A DNA stretch of 64,000 nt. Source: GCA-002712045 sp028112705. Its GTDB lineage: Bacteria > Pseudomonadota > Alphaproteobacteria > Rhodobacterales > Rhodobacteraceae. The position numbers and the translations under genes were made by a program. Below, piece after piece: positions 1 to 8,631 of this stretch. The stretch's first letter is position 1, and each line of letters starts with the position of its first letter. The notes under the pieces were generated by a model. That model had not been told where the DNA came from and did not search any database. It worked only from the letters and a program-made list of their open reading frames with translations. The stretch covers positions 42,764 through 106,763 of the forward strand of contig JAOGYN010000005.1 of the NCBI GenBank assembly GCA_028112705.1. The letters run 5' to 3'.

Positions 1-282
1 TACACCACCAAGCTCTACGGCACCTGATGTTATTGCACCCATCACTTCCCTAATTCCAAATAATTGCTTGGAAGGGTAAAATTCTATCCTTAATCTTCCA
101 TCAGATCTCTTAGTCACCTCATCCGCAAACATTTGTGCATGAATTGCGCTTTGGTGTGTTGGGCTCCAATGGCCCGACATTCTAGCAACAATTTCTTCTG
201 ATATTGCAGAACTTGATAAGGAGGCGAAAACTCCTATCGTAGCAATAAATCCAATTGCTTTTCTTAAATTAATTTTTGACAT
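1..282 (-). CDS. TRAP transporter solute-binding protein, DctP family (C-terminus outside window)
   Basis: This is the N-terminal 94 residues of a gene that runs off the left edge. A hydrophobic signal peptide (about residues 8-27) is followed by a segment typical of DctP/TRAP periplasmic receptors: HWSPTHQSAIHAQMFADEV, then a region on fitting to the substrate (FYPSKQLFG) and a GAITSGAVELGGV stretch. Such proteins capture organic acids or similar solutes in the periplasm and hand them to a DctQM permease, which would lie left of the window. The start ATG (282-280) is preceded on the minus strand by GGGGAG at good spacing. It is the last visible gene of a minus-strand run with the FMN reductase, ThDP enzyme and aminotransferase. 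The substrate cannot be named. Confidence 0.8.
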   Translation of the reverse strand, partial: MSKINLRKAIGFIATIGVFASLSSSAISEEIVARMSGHWSPTHQSAIHAQMFADEVTKRSDGRLRIEFYPSKQLFGIREVMGAITSGAVELGGV

Positions 283-411
283 TTATATCTCCCCAATTTT
301 TATACCAAAACATTACATGGTATTTTCTAATTTAAATAGTTACCAAGCGTCACTCTAAAAAACCACAAGTAACTTTTGACTGAATAATTAAAATCAAAAT
401 TTAATTTAGTA

Positions 412-957
412 TTATATAAATAATGAAATTTCTTCTTTTAACCTAACCATCAAGTTAGTTAATGCGACCCGTTGAGCTGGATCAATGAGTTTTCCAACTC
501 CGTCAAATGCTTTATCTGAGAAGGGGACAATAAAGGCTCCACCTTGTAACGTTCTAGTATTAAAGCTACCCAATGCATGCTTCATTGTTATTTGCGACAC
601 TTCTCCACCTGACCTTCCTGCAGTAGAGACTAAAGCTATTGGCTTTCCAGCAAGTGGTTGTGGCTTATTGCGGCTAATCCAATCTAAAGCATTTTTTAAA
701 ACGCCAGGGATCATTTTATTGTACTCAGGAGTAGCTATAATTAGGGCATCGCATTTTTTAATTTGATTTACTAACTTAACAACTCCAACAGGTAAGCCGA
801 TTTTATCCTCTAAATCCCCGTTATAAAGAGGTAAATCTAAATTGGCGAATTCATAAGAACACTCACCAAAAACCTCTATAGCCTCTCTTAATAAAGCTGT
901 ATTATTTGATTTAATTCTCAAAGATCCTGAAATTGCTAGTATATTTGGCTTACTCAT
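412..957 (-). CDS. NAD(P)H-dependent FMN reductase (ChrR/YieF-like flavodoxin-fold protein)
   Basis: A 181-residue flavodoxin-fold protein. The N-terminal phosphate-binding loop ISGSLRIKSNN (residues 9-19), the PLYNGDLE segment and the PEYNKMIPGVLKNALDW motif (about residues 78-94) are those of NAD(P)H:FMN/quinone reductases of the ChrR/SsuE family. It probably transfers electrons from NAD(P)H to a flavin or quinone in the cytoplasm. It lies 57 bp downstream of the ThDP enzyme on the same strand, so co-transcription is likely. The physiological acceptor is unknown. Confidence 0.85.
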   Translation of the reverse strand: MSKPNILAISGSLRIKSNNTALLREAIEVFGECSYEFANLDLPLYNGDLEDKIGLPVGVVKLVNQIKKCDALIIATPEYNKMIPGVLKNALDWISRNKPQPLAGKPIALVSTAGRSGGEVSQITMKHALGSFNTRTLQGGAFIVPFSDKAFDGVGKLIDPAQRVALTNLMVRLKEEISLFI

Positions 958-1014
958 TAAATAATCCTTTTATTTAATTAACCGTAATTTAAATAATTAT
1001 TAGAAAATTTTATC

Positions 1015-2643
1015 TCAATTTCTTATTTTAGGCATTAATATAAACTCCCAGGGAGATGGAAAGTCGCCAACTGGAACCTCTATTACTGTTGGCCCACCTG
1101 ATGCAAAACTATCTCTTAGGCAATGACGCAATTCGGTAGGAGTTTTTGCTCTTAAACCTTTAACACCAAAGCTTTCAGCTAATTTTGCAAAATCAGGACT
1201 CTTTAAATCAGAAGCTATTGGTCGATTATTATATTTTTCAATTTGAAACCGCCTAACATTACCAAATGCATTATCATTGAATATTATCGATGTAATTGGA
1301 ATTTTGTGGCGGGCAGCCGTGGCGAGTTCACTGATAGTATATAAAGCACCACCATCACCTGAAATAGAAACAACAGGCACATCTCTACGTGCGTGCGCCG
1401 CACCCATAGCAGATGCAATACCCCACCCTAAAGTTCCTTGGTAACCAGTAGAGAGAAACGTTCGAGGCTTATAACTAGGAAAAGCAAACCTAGACACATA
1501 ACCAACTTGCGTTAGTTCATCCACAAAAATTCCGTCTCTTGGTAACTCCGCACGAATAGCGGACAACCAAGCGAGTTGTGGGGCCAGTTTTTCATCAAAC
1601 ATTTTACTATATCTTAACTTAACTTCATTTATAGTTTTCAGCCAATCATTACGGTATTCTTCTTTTCCCTCTATACTCCTAAGCAATAATGGGAGCGCAT
1701 CTTTGAGATCAGCGTTAATACCCAATTCAGGTTCATTAATTCTACCAATTTCATCTTGATCAATATCAATATGAATTATCTTCATTTGATCATCTACGCC
1801 CCATTGCATCTGGGCTGTTTGACATCTGGTACCAAGTGCCAACACAACATCACAATGGCCCCAAAGTTCACGGCCAGCCGGCAGAGTGACACTAAGTTGG
1901 CTAGATCCATCAACGATCCCATGGCCATTTCTAAATGCAATTACTGGCGCAGAAAGACTAGATGAAAGATTGTTAATCTCAATACTAAAATTTTGAGCAC
2001 CACCACCAACGACAATCACGGGCCGTTTAGAAGAGTTTAAAATACTAGCAGCCTCTTCAATACGATCAGTATTTACATTGGGACCCTGATCTGGGTGACC
2101 TATTAAATTGTCAGAAACTTTCTCCACATGAGAGTTCCAAATATTAACAGGCACCTCCACACCAACTGGTCTTGGACGACCAGATTGCAAAGTAGAGAAT
2201 GCACTTGTTAATATTTTTGAGGCACTTTCAGCATTTTCTATTCTATCGGCTTTTTTTGTTAAACTTTTTAAGATTGACAATTGATCAGGTATCTCATGAA
2301 GAAGCCCAAAACCTTTTCCTATCGCACCGAGTGGGATCTGGCCAATAAGCGCCAACACTGGCGCATTAACAGCATATGCTGTTGATAGTGCAGCCGTTGA
2401 ATTTAAAAACCCTGGTCCTGGAACAATGGAAAATACCTGTGGCTTTCCTGTAGCCATCGCAGCACCCAAGGCCATATATGCGGCCCCTTGCTCATGCCTC
2501 GTGTGAATTGGCTTTATTTTGTCCGTATTGTCATAAAGAACATTAAAAAAATCGTCATTCTGCACACCAGGAAGGCAGTACAATTGGTCTATTTTATTAG
2601 CTATCAATGTCTTGACAGCAATTTCTCCAACAGTAATTGACAT
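1015..2643 (-). CDS. Thiamine-diphosphate-dependent enzyme, acetolactate-synthase-like
   Basis: 542 residues with the three-domain layout of the IlvB/pyruvate-oxidase superfamily. The N-terminal PYR domain has the catalytic Glu in the HEQGAAYMA motif (about residue 51). A central domain (190-330) is followed by the C-terminal PP domain with the ThDP/Mg motif SGDGGALYTIS...NDNAFGN (about 428-458). It should catalyse decarboxylation or carboligation of a 2-oxo acid, but the substrate is not readable. It differs from true acetolactate synthase in context, since no small subunit is adjacent. It starts 14 bp after the aminotransferase stop. The pair suggests that an amino acid is transaminated to a 2-oxo acid which this enzyme then acts on (inference). 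Confidence 0.85.
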   Translation of the reverse strand: MSITVGEIAVKTLIANKIDQLYCLPGVQNDDFFNVLYDNTDKIKPIHTRHEQGAAYMALGAAMATGKPQVFSIVPGPGFLNSTAALSTAYAVNAPVLALIGQIPLGAIGKGFGLLHEIPDQLSILKSLTKKADRIENAESASKILTSAFSTLQSGRPRPVGVEVPVNIWNSHVEKVSDNLIGHPDQGPNVNTDRIEEAASILNSSKRPVIVVGGGAQNFSIEINNLSSSLSAPVIAFRNGHGIVDGSSQLSVTLPAGRELWGHCDVVLALGTRCQTAQMQWGVDDQMKIIHIDIDQDEIGRINEPELGINADLKDALPLLLRSIEGKEEYRNDWLKTINEVKLRYSKMFDEKLAPQLAWLSAIRAELPRDGIFVDELTQVGYVSRFAFPSYKPRTFLSTGYQGTLGWGIASAMGAAHARRDVPVVSISGDGGALYTISELATAARHKIPITSIIFNDNAFGNVRRFQIEKYNNRPIASDLKSPDFAKLAESFGVKGLRAKTPTELRHCLRDSFASGGPTVIEVPVGDFPSPWEFILMPKIRN

Positions 2644-2657
2644 ATTTATCTCTTTTT

Positions 2658-3848
2658 TTAGGAAATTATTTCACGCACCGCTACAGCAAAACTTGCTATA
2701 TCTTGGGATCTTAAACCAGCTATATTAATTCTGCCGTCATCCACAATGTAAATTGCTTTTTCATCTTTTAAACGCAAAATCTCATCTTTGGACAACCCAA
2801 TTATAGAGAACATCCCTGACTGCTCCGCCAAAAAATCAAATCGAGATGAGTTGGTTTGATTTCTCAATTCCAAGCTTAAATCATTTCGAATTTTCTTAAC
2901 TCTGTTACGCATCTCATCCAACTCACTTAACCATAATGTTTTTAACTTTGTATCGGATAAAATAGTTCTTACAACGGCAGCACCATGATCTGGTGGCATT
3001 GAATAATTAGTTCCTGCCAGATTTTTTAACTTCCCACCAAGAGCCTTACTAACTTTCTCACTTTTAGACATAGTTATAGCAATACCTGCTCTATCACGGT
3101 AAATTGCAAAGTTTTTAGAGCTTGAAGACGCTATTAATAATTCAGGCAAGGCACTTAGTAATTTTCTCACTCCATAGGCATCTTCCTCTAATCCAGCACC
3201 AAAGCCTTGATATGCAATATCTACCAATGGCAAGAAACCAACTTTAAGAGCCAATTCAGAAATAATATCCCATTGTGCATTTGAAAAATTTGCGCCAGTT
3301 GGATTGTGGCAACAGCCGTGCATCAAGACTACGTCACCTGCTGGAATATTAGATAAATCTTTTAATGTTAAATCAAAATCAATGCTTTGAGTCTTTGGGT
3401 TGAAATAACGATAGTAATCAGACCGAAGGCCCGCAGCCTTTATGGTTGGAGGGTGGTTGTCCCAAGTTGGGGAAGGTAACCAAATAGTAGAGTTTGGAGA
3501 AACATCAAAAACTAAATCATAAAGAACTCGCAATGCCGTACTACCACCTGGTGTTTGAATCGCATTTATTCTTTTTCGATCTATTTGCTCTCCAATCACT
3601 AGGCTCGAAGCTAAATCGCAAAAAACCAGATCTCCCGCCAATCCTATATAGGCTTTTGTTTTTTGCTGTTCTACGAGAATAACTTCCGCTTTTTTTACAG
3701 ACTTTAATATCGGCGTAATACCTGTTTCATCTTTATAGACGCCAATTCCCAGATCCATTTTATTGATCCGAGGGTCCGCTGAAAAGTCTTGTAATAATTG
3801 CAAGATTTTTGGTGCCTTGGCAGCAGGTATTTCATCAAATAAATTCAT
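2658..3848 (-). CDS. Aromatic amino acid / aspartate aminotransferase, class I
   Basis: 396 residues, a PLP fold-type I enzyme of the AspC/TyrB group. The N-terminal MDLGIGVYKDETG (about residues 31-43), LPSPTWDNH (129-137), HGCCHNPTG (177-185) and SSSSKNFAIYRDRAG (241-255, with the Schiff-base Lys) are diagnostic. It exchanges the amino group between aspartate or an aromatic amino acid and 2-oxoglutarate. First gene of the minus-strand run; a divergent 204-bp AT-rich promoter gap separates it from the MFS gene at 4053. Exact amino-acid preference cannot be decided from sequence. Confidence 0.9.
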   Translation of the reverse strand: MNLFDEIPAAKAPKILQLLQDFSADPRINKMDLGIGVYKDETGITPILKSVKKAEVILVEQQKTKAYIGLAGDLVFCDLASSLVIGEQIDRKRINAIQTPGGSTALRVLYDLVFDVSPNSTIWLPSPTWDNHPPTIKAAGLRSDYYRYFNPKTQSIDFDLTLKDLSNIPAGDVVLMHGCCHNPTGANFSNAQWDIISELALKVGFLPLVDIAYQGFGAGLEEDAYGVRKLLSALPELLIASSSSKNFAIYRDRAGIAITMSKSEKVSKALGGKLKNLAGTNYSMPPDHGAAVVRTILSDTKLKTLWLSELDEMRNRVKKIRNDLSLELRNQTNSSRFDFLAEQSGMFSIIGLSKDEILRLKDEKAIYIVDDGRINIAGLRSQDIASFAVAVREIIS

Positions 3849-4052
3849 TATATTTATGACATCTCACAATATTAATTTCCATGCAATATGATTTTTCGCT
3901 TGCATAAAATACAAACTATCACGAAGTTCACAAATGAAAAAATAAATACTTTAATTAAAAATAAATAAAAGTCAAAAAATCATATTTAATTATCATATAT
4001 TATCTATAAAATATCTTTAAAATTAAATATATATTGAGTAAAATTAGAATAA

Positions 4053-5246
4053 ATGAAAAATTATTTTTTTATACTATTTGCTGCTGGGGCCATACAATCT
4101 GTTGTGTTTGGTGGCAGGCAAACTATCCCATTGTCCATAGAAGGCATAAATCTTGCTTCTACCGTTAATTATCTAGAAATAAGTTTTGCTTTTGCAGTTG
4201 GTCAATTAATTAGCGGTGCAGTAACCCCACTAGGCGGTATGATTTCTGACAAATATGGATCTGGGAAAACTCTTCTTCTAGGAATAGTTATCTCTACACT
4301 AGGATGCTTTCTTATCCCTTTCTCCACCACTCCCTTGATGTTAGTACTCTCGATAGGGATCTTATCTGCCGGGGGATCTGGAATAGCTGGATTACCAGTG
4401 ATAATGTCAGCAGTTAATAAACTAGTGCCCCCAGAGAAATCAGGAATGGCTTTTGGCTTTGTTAATGCGGGTGGCTCTGTTGGGCAGTTTCTATTTGCTC
4501 CCCTAGCAGGGTTGATGATAATTAACTACGGGTGGCAGGCAAGTATATTTACGATTTGCGCACTACTTTTAATGATATTACCACTGGTTTGGATTCTGAG
4601 ACACCAGCCAGAAAAAAAGAAAAAAATCCAGGCTGGTGATAATTTGACTTTATCAAAAGCTTTGTCATTAGCCTTTAATACTCCAAGTTATATCTTATTA
4701 ATATCTGGCTTTTTTGTCTGTGGTTTTCATGTAGCCTTTATCATAACACACATGCCTGGTGTCATTGTTGCATGCGGCTTAAGTGTAAATGTTACGGGAT
4801 GGTCTTTAGCAGTTATTGGATTTTTCAATATTTTAGGCAGCCTTTACGCTGGTTGGCACATCTCTAAGCGCAGCATGAAAATATTTTTGTCATATATATA
4901 CGGAGCACGTGCAATAATAGTAATTTTATTTCTACTTAGCCCAAAAGATGTTACTTCAATAATGTTTTTTTCAGCTGCTCTTGGATTTACCTATCTCTCC
5001 ACAGTTCCGGCAACGGCAGCATTAGTTGGTAAAATGTTTGGGCCAAAGTATCTAGCCACTTTATTTGGGATTACGCTATTCTCCCATAATATTGGTGCGT
5101 TTTTTGGAGCATACTTAGGAGGTTATTTCTTCCAGATGACTGGCGAATACACAATAGTGTGGCTAATCGACATTGGTTTGGCCATTTTTGCTGCATTAAT
5201 TCATTTACCTATAAAAGAAAAATCTGCTCTTCCAGTTGGTGCATAG
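4053..5246 (+). CDS. MFS transporter
   Basis: 397 residues with about 12 hydrophobic helices. The cytoplasmic loop between TM2 and TM3, GGMISDKYGSGKT (about residues 67-79), is the classic MFS motif A variant. The second half repeats the fold. It begins a plus-strand cluster of small redox and detoxification-like enzymes (to 7889), so it may move the substrate or product of that pathway. Substrate unknown. Confidence 0.85.
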   Translation: MKNYFFILFAAGAIQSVVFGGRQTIPLSIEGINLASTVNYLEISFAFAVGQLISGAVTPLGGMISDKYGSGKTLLLGIVISTLGCFLIPFSTTPLMLVLSIGILSAGGSGIAGLPVIMSAVNKLVPPEKSGMAFGFVNAGGSVGQFLFAPLAGLMIINYGWQASIFTICALLLMILPLVWILRHQPEKKKKIQAGDNLTLSKALSLAFNTPSYILLISGFFVCGFHVAFIITHMPGVIVACGLSVNVTGWSLAVIGFFNILGSLYAGWHISKRSMKIFLSYIYGARAIIVILFLLSPKDVTSIMFFSAALGFTYLSTVPATAALVGKMFGPKYLATLFGITLFSHNIGAFFGAYLGGYFFQMTGEYTIVWLIDIGLAIFAALIHLPIKEKSALPVGA

Positions 5247-5335
5247 CTGGTCTAACATTTTTGAAAACAATCAAAACAATTTACTAGTTGAATTTAAGTA
5301 AGAAATAGTATCATTTTTCTTAAGGGGGATTTGGC

Positions 5336-5584
5336 ATGCTGCAAAAACAGAAGTTCAACATAACTGATATTTATGTACCAGTAAAAAGAATTAAACTACT
5401 GGAAGAATCCAAGGTTACAGAATTAGCTGAAGGAATATTAAATGGGGAAGATATTGTACCAATAAGAGTAAGAGCTGATGGTAAGCGTTTCGTTCTAATT
5501 AAAGGAATGCACACATTAGAGGCTCTTAGAGCCCTAGGTGAAGAACAAATTGAAGGATACTTAGTAAGAGCGCAGTTGCATTGA
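5336..5584 (+). CDS. Stand-alone ParB N-terminal-like (ParB/Srx-fold) mini-protein
   Basis: 82 residues. The pattern resembles the N-terminal ParB/sulfiredoxin fold: IYVPVKRIKLLEESKV near the start, GEDIVPIRVRADG (about 42-54) and FVLIKGMHTLEALRALGEE (57-75), which matches the GxRR/GxHR-type loop with Met-His in place of Glu-Arg. There is no HTH or dimer domain, so it is not a partition ParB. A strong AGGGGG ribosome site precedes the ATG. It sits between an MFS gene and a quinone reductase. Function unknown; domain assignment by eye only. Confidence 0.6.
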   Translation: MLQKQKFNITDIYVPVKRIKLLEESKVTELAEGILNGEDIVPIRVRADGKRFVLIKGMHTLEALRALGEEQIEGYLVRAQLH

Positions 5585-5632
5585 GAACTTTAAATAACAT
5601 GTTAATTATACTATAAATTTTAAGGAAATTAA

Positions 5633-6193
5633 ATGAAAATTCTTGTTGTACTTTGTCACCCAAGATCAGATTCATTGACAGGCAAAGTAGCAGAGGCATT
5701 TTCAAACGGAGCAAGATTAAATGGACATACAATTGAGTTTGTTGACCTCTATAAGGAGCAGTTTAATCCAGTTTTGCAGATCAAAGATGAACCAAACGAT
5801 GGTAACCTAATTAATTATTCTGAAGAAGTACAAATAGAGTTCAATCGACTAAATAGTAATGATGCTGTTGTAATGATTTTTCCACTTTGGTGGTGGTCAA
5901 TGCCAGCTATGTTAAAGGGCTGGATAGATAGAGTTTGGAACTATGGATTAACATATGGAGAGGCAACGCATAACTTAAAAAAGGCTATGATGATCAGTTT
6001 AGCAGCCCATACTAAAGAAGAACTTGAGAAAAGAAATTATTACAATGCGATTGAGACGAGCTTAAACATTGGTATTTTAAATTATAATGACATTGTTGAC
6101 AGAGAGTTAGTGATCCTTGGCGGCACCAAATTAGGTGAGGAACATTGCGCCAAACATATCGAATTAGCCTATAATAAAGGCTGTTCTTTCTGA
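5633..6193 (+). CDS. NAD(P)H dehydrogenase (quinone), KefF/MdaB-like flavodoxin fold
   Basis: 186 residues. HPRSDSLTGKVAEAF (about residues 9-23) is the flavin phosphate loop, and FPLWWWSMPAMLKGWIDRVW (about 83-102) is the hallmark of the NQO1/KefF/YwrO family. These cytoplasmic flavoproteins carry out two-electron reduction of quinones. AAGGAA lies 7 bp before the ATG. The downstream RidA, racemase-fold and GFA genes follow at 44-50 bp spacing, so this is probably one transcript. Confidence 0.87.
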   Translation: MKILVVLCHPRSDSLTGKVAEAFSNGARLNGHTIEFVDLYKEQFNPVLQIKDEPNDGNLINYSEEVQIEFNRLNSNDAVVMIFPLWWWSMPAMLKGWIDRVWNYGLTYGEATHNLKKAMMISLAAHTKEELEKRNYYNAIETSLNIGILNYNDIVDRELVILGGTKLGEEHCAKHIELAYNKGCSF

Positions 6194-6240
6194 AACATTA
6201 ACGTTAACTATTATCCAATAAAATTTACAAGGATCTTAAA

Positions 6241-6594
6241 ATGACTATTACACGCCTCCAAACAAATGACAGAATGAGCCAATGTGTTATTCATAATGAA
6301 ACCGTTTACTTAGCTGGACAAGTCGCACTCTCCGCACCAGGCGAAAGTGTTGAAAACCAAACAAAAGCAATTTTAAACCAGATAGACCAACTACTAAAGA
6401 ATGCTGGAACTGATAAATCAAAAGCTTTATCAGCTACAATTTGGTTGTGCAGCATGAATGATTTTGCAGAAATGAATGCAGTTTGGGATGCTTGGGCCAT
6501 CGGTGGAAATGCGCCAACAAGAGCATGCGTTGAGTCACCAAAGCTAGCGACACCAGATTATACAGTGGAAATAGGAATAATAGCAGCCCTATAA
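6241..6594 (+). CDS. RidA/YjgF family enamine/imine deaminase
   Basis: 117 residues, the usual RidA length. VYLAGQVA (about 22-29), ENQTKAILNQIDQLLKNAG (38-56) and PTRACVES (93-100, with the conserved substrate-carboxylate-binding Arg) are typical, ending in EIGIIAAL. RidA proteins hydrolyse reactive 2-aminoacrylate-type enamines or imines released by PLP enzymes. The variant belongs to the RutC/RidA group used in amine catabolism clusters. AAGGA precedes the ATG. Confidence 0.88.
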   Translation: MTITRLQTNDRMSQCVIHNETVYLAGQVALSAPGESVENQTKAILNQIDQLLKNAGTDKSKALSATIWLCSMNDFAEMNAVWDAWAIGGNAPTRACVESPKLATPDYTVEIGIIAAL

Positions 6595-6643
6595 TAGGAA
6601 AGTTGTTTTGATTCAAAAATTAAATAATATTTAGGTAATTTTA

Positions 6644-7444
6644 ATGAATGCGACCGATGTAAACACAAACCTAACTAAAAACACAATTTTAATTGAAAAT
6701 ATACCTTTTAATACAGAAAAAATGATTGGTAAACGTGCTAGAATTGGTGTCGTTGTATTAGCCACAGACTACACTATTGAGCATGAGTTACGACAAATAA
6801 TAACATTGCCTGGAGTGGATTTTTATCACGCCCGGATAGCTAATTCTACCAAAATTACACCAGAAACTTTAGCTGCAATGAAACCTTTAATAAAGAAAAC
6901 AGCAGATTTAATATTACCCGGTGATGAACTTGATGTAATAGCTTACGGGTGCACCTCAGCCTCAATTGTATTAGGTGACGAAACCGTAGCTGATCTACTA
7001 AATGCAGCAAAGCCAACTGCTAAAACTACTAATCCAGCTTTTGCCGCAGGCGCAGCATTTAAAGCCTTGGGTGTTAAAAGAATTGCAATTTTGACACCCT
7101 ATGAAAAAAGCGTCAATGAATTAGTCCAAAAGTCTATTGAAGCAAAAGGTTTCACAGTTCCTGTTTTTGGATCTTTTAATGAAAATCACGACCCTACAGT
7201 TGCAGCAATAAATAAAAGCAGTTTATTGAATGCAATTAAAAAACTACTATCAGTGGCTGATTTTGATGCCGTTTTCGTGTCTTGTACGTCTGTGAAATTA
7301 GCAGAATCGATTGCAGAAATAGAAGGTGATATAGGAATACCAGTAACTTCCTCAAACCACGCACTTGCATGGCATTGCCTCAGATTGTCTGGAATTAATG
7401 ATAAAATTCCAAATAATGGGAAATTATTTGAATGCACATTATAA
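6644..7444 (+). CDS. Asp/Glu racemase-superfamily protein (maleate isomerase / EutA-like)
   Basis: 266 residues. Two catalytic-cysteine motifs are present in the expected places: AYGCTSASIV (about residues 104-113) and VSCTSVKLAE (about 207-216). This two-Cys plan is that of maleate cis-trans isomerase, arylmalonate decarboxylase and the ectoine-utilisation protein EutA. The N-terminal IGVVVLATDYTIEHEL also fits EutA/MaiA. The co-transcribed RidA and the distant DoeB/EutE-like gene at 19.5 kb make a link to nitrogenous osmolyte degradation possible, but no other eut genes are present. Family call firm, substrate open. Confidence 0.75.
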   Translation: MNATDVNTNLTKNTILIENIPFNTEKMIGKRARIGVVVLATDYTIEHELRQIITLPGVDFYHARIANSTKITPETLAAMKPLIKKTADLILPGDELDVIAYGCTSASIVLGDETVADLLNAAKPTAKTTNPAFAAGAAFKALGVKRIAILTPYEKSVNELVQKSIEAKGFTVPVFGSFNENHDPTVAAINKSSLLNAIKKLLSVADFDAVFVSCTSVKLAESIAEIEGDIGIPVTSSNHALAWHCLRLSGINDKIPNNGKLFECTL

Positions 7445-7487
7445 AATAGATTACTTAAATTAAAAACAATCCTAAATAGGAGTTAAA

Positions 7488-7889
7488 ATGGCTATATCCG
7501 GTGGTTGCTACTGTAAAGAGCTACGATATCTTTCAACAGGAGATATTCAAGCGTCAATTCAATGTCATTGCAGAGAATGCCAATATATCACAGGTGGAAA
7601 TGCAAATACTTTAGTTACTGTACCAGCGGAAACATTCGAATTCACAAAGGGAACCCCAAAAAGCTTTGAACGAACAGATATAATGGCTCCAGTAAAAAGG
7701 TTTTTTTGTGAAACATGCGGTACGGCTATCGGAACAAAATCACCTAAACGCCCAGGTTCAATGATATTAAAAGTTGGTACTTTTGATGACCCTTCAATTT
7801 TCAAACCCGAAACAGCAATTTTCACAATTGACAAACAAAACTTTCATTATATTGCCGATGATGTAATCCAATTTAAAAAACGCCCCTAA
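7488..7889 (+). CDS. GFA/CENP-V family zinc protein
   Basis: 133 residues with the metal-binding pattern of the glutathione-dependent formaldehyde-activating (GFA) family: GGCYCKELRY (5-14), QCHCRECQ (about 25-32) and FFCETCGTAIG (about 72-82). These proteins bind two zinc ions. Formaldehyde activation is shown only for a few members, so the family name should not be taken as function. AGGAG lies 5-6 bp before the ATG. Last gene of the plus-strand cluster; it converges with the GST gene 10 bp away. Confidence 0.85.
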   Translation: MAISGGCYCKELRYLSTGDIQASIQCHCRECQYITGGNANTLVTVPAETFEFTKGTPKSFERTDIMAPVKRFFCETCGTAIGTKSPKRPGSMILKVGTFDDPSIFKPETAIFTIDKQNFHYIADDVIQFKKRP

Positions 7890-7899
7890 TATTTTAAAA

Positions 7900-8589
7900 T
7901 CATAGTTTTGAAATATCTATTTCAGCTGAAGGAAGTTCCCAATTTTCAACTTCAGCCTCTTTGGTCCACTGAGCTAAGGGTGGGAAATTACGTAAAGTAT
8001 TGCAATAAACTTTAATATCATTTGGAACTTCAATATCATAAGTAATAAATCTGTTAACTAAATGGGCGGACATCGCATCTGCTATCGTAAAATTATTAAA
8101 CAAAAACCCATTTGTTCCACCAAATTCTTTTAATAAATTGTGCCATCTATTGATTAAATAAGTAATGCTTTCCTGTACATCTTCTTTTGGCACCACCCGT
8201 TCAGTTCGCCGTCTGACGTTAGTATCCAGTGCATATATTATGTGCCTTGGTGCCCCTGGAAAAGCACCACCTGTTGCATGCATTTCAGCCGCAAATGTGC
8301 GCGCATTTGCTCGAGCATTCATATCTTCTGGCCATAATTTATATGAAGGATATAAATCTGCAATATATTCACAAATTGCAAGAGAATCCCATATTTTTAA
8401 ACCATTATGATGAAAAGCAGGTACACGCCCAGTCAAGGAAAATTCAAGCATTTGGGCTCTCGTATCAGGTTGACCAAACTTAATAAGTTTTTCTTCAAAT
8501 GGCATATTTACTGCCTTCAAGCAGAGCCAAGGAGCCAACGGCCACAAACTATAATTCTTATCAGCTATTACCAAAATTGTTTTTTTCAT
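7900..8589 (-). CDS. Glutathione S-transferase
   Basis: 229 residues from the ATG at 8589; a TTG four codons upstream is also in frame, but the ATG product MKKTILVIADKNYSLWP starts exactly at the thioredoxin-fold beta strand. KNYSLWPLAPWL carries the candidate catalytic Ser. TGRVPAFHHNGLKIWDSLAICEYIADLYP (about residues 53-81) has the cis-Pro and the glutathione gamma-Glu-binding Ser. The C-terminal helical domain runs from about 100 onward. Probably conjugates or isomerises an electrophile. Its tandem P450 gene (upstream, same strand) suggests joint work on one compound, which is inference. Confidence 0.88.
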   Translation of the reverse strand: MKKTILVIADKNYSLWPLAPWLCLKAVNMPFEEKLIKFGQPDTRAQMLEFSLTGRVPAFHHNGLKIWDSLAICEYIADLYPSYKLWPEDMNARANARTFAAEMHATGGAFPGAPRHIIYALDTNVRRRTERVVPKEDVQESITYLINRWHNLLKEFGGTNGFLFNNFTIADAMSAHLVNRFITYDIEVPNDIKVYCNTLRNFPPLAQWTKEAEVENWELPSAEIDISKL

Positions 8590-8631
8590 TAAAGCGTCCA
8601 ATAATTATTTAAATTAAAAAATTTCATTTTT

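Noticed and set aside
1756..1965. Plus-strand reading frame inside the ThDP-enzyme gene
   Set aside because: It lies wholly opposite a well-supported enzyme gene, has no ribosome site and its translation is not like any protein; many such antisense frames exist in the window and were left out.
5336..5584. Chromosome-partition ParB near the origin
   Set aside because: Only an N-terminal-like fold is present, with no HTH, no ParA gene and no parS-like sites.
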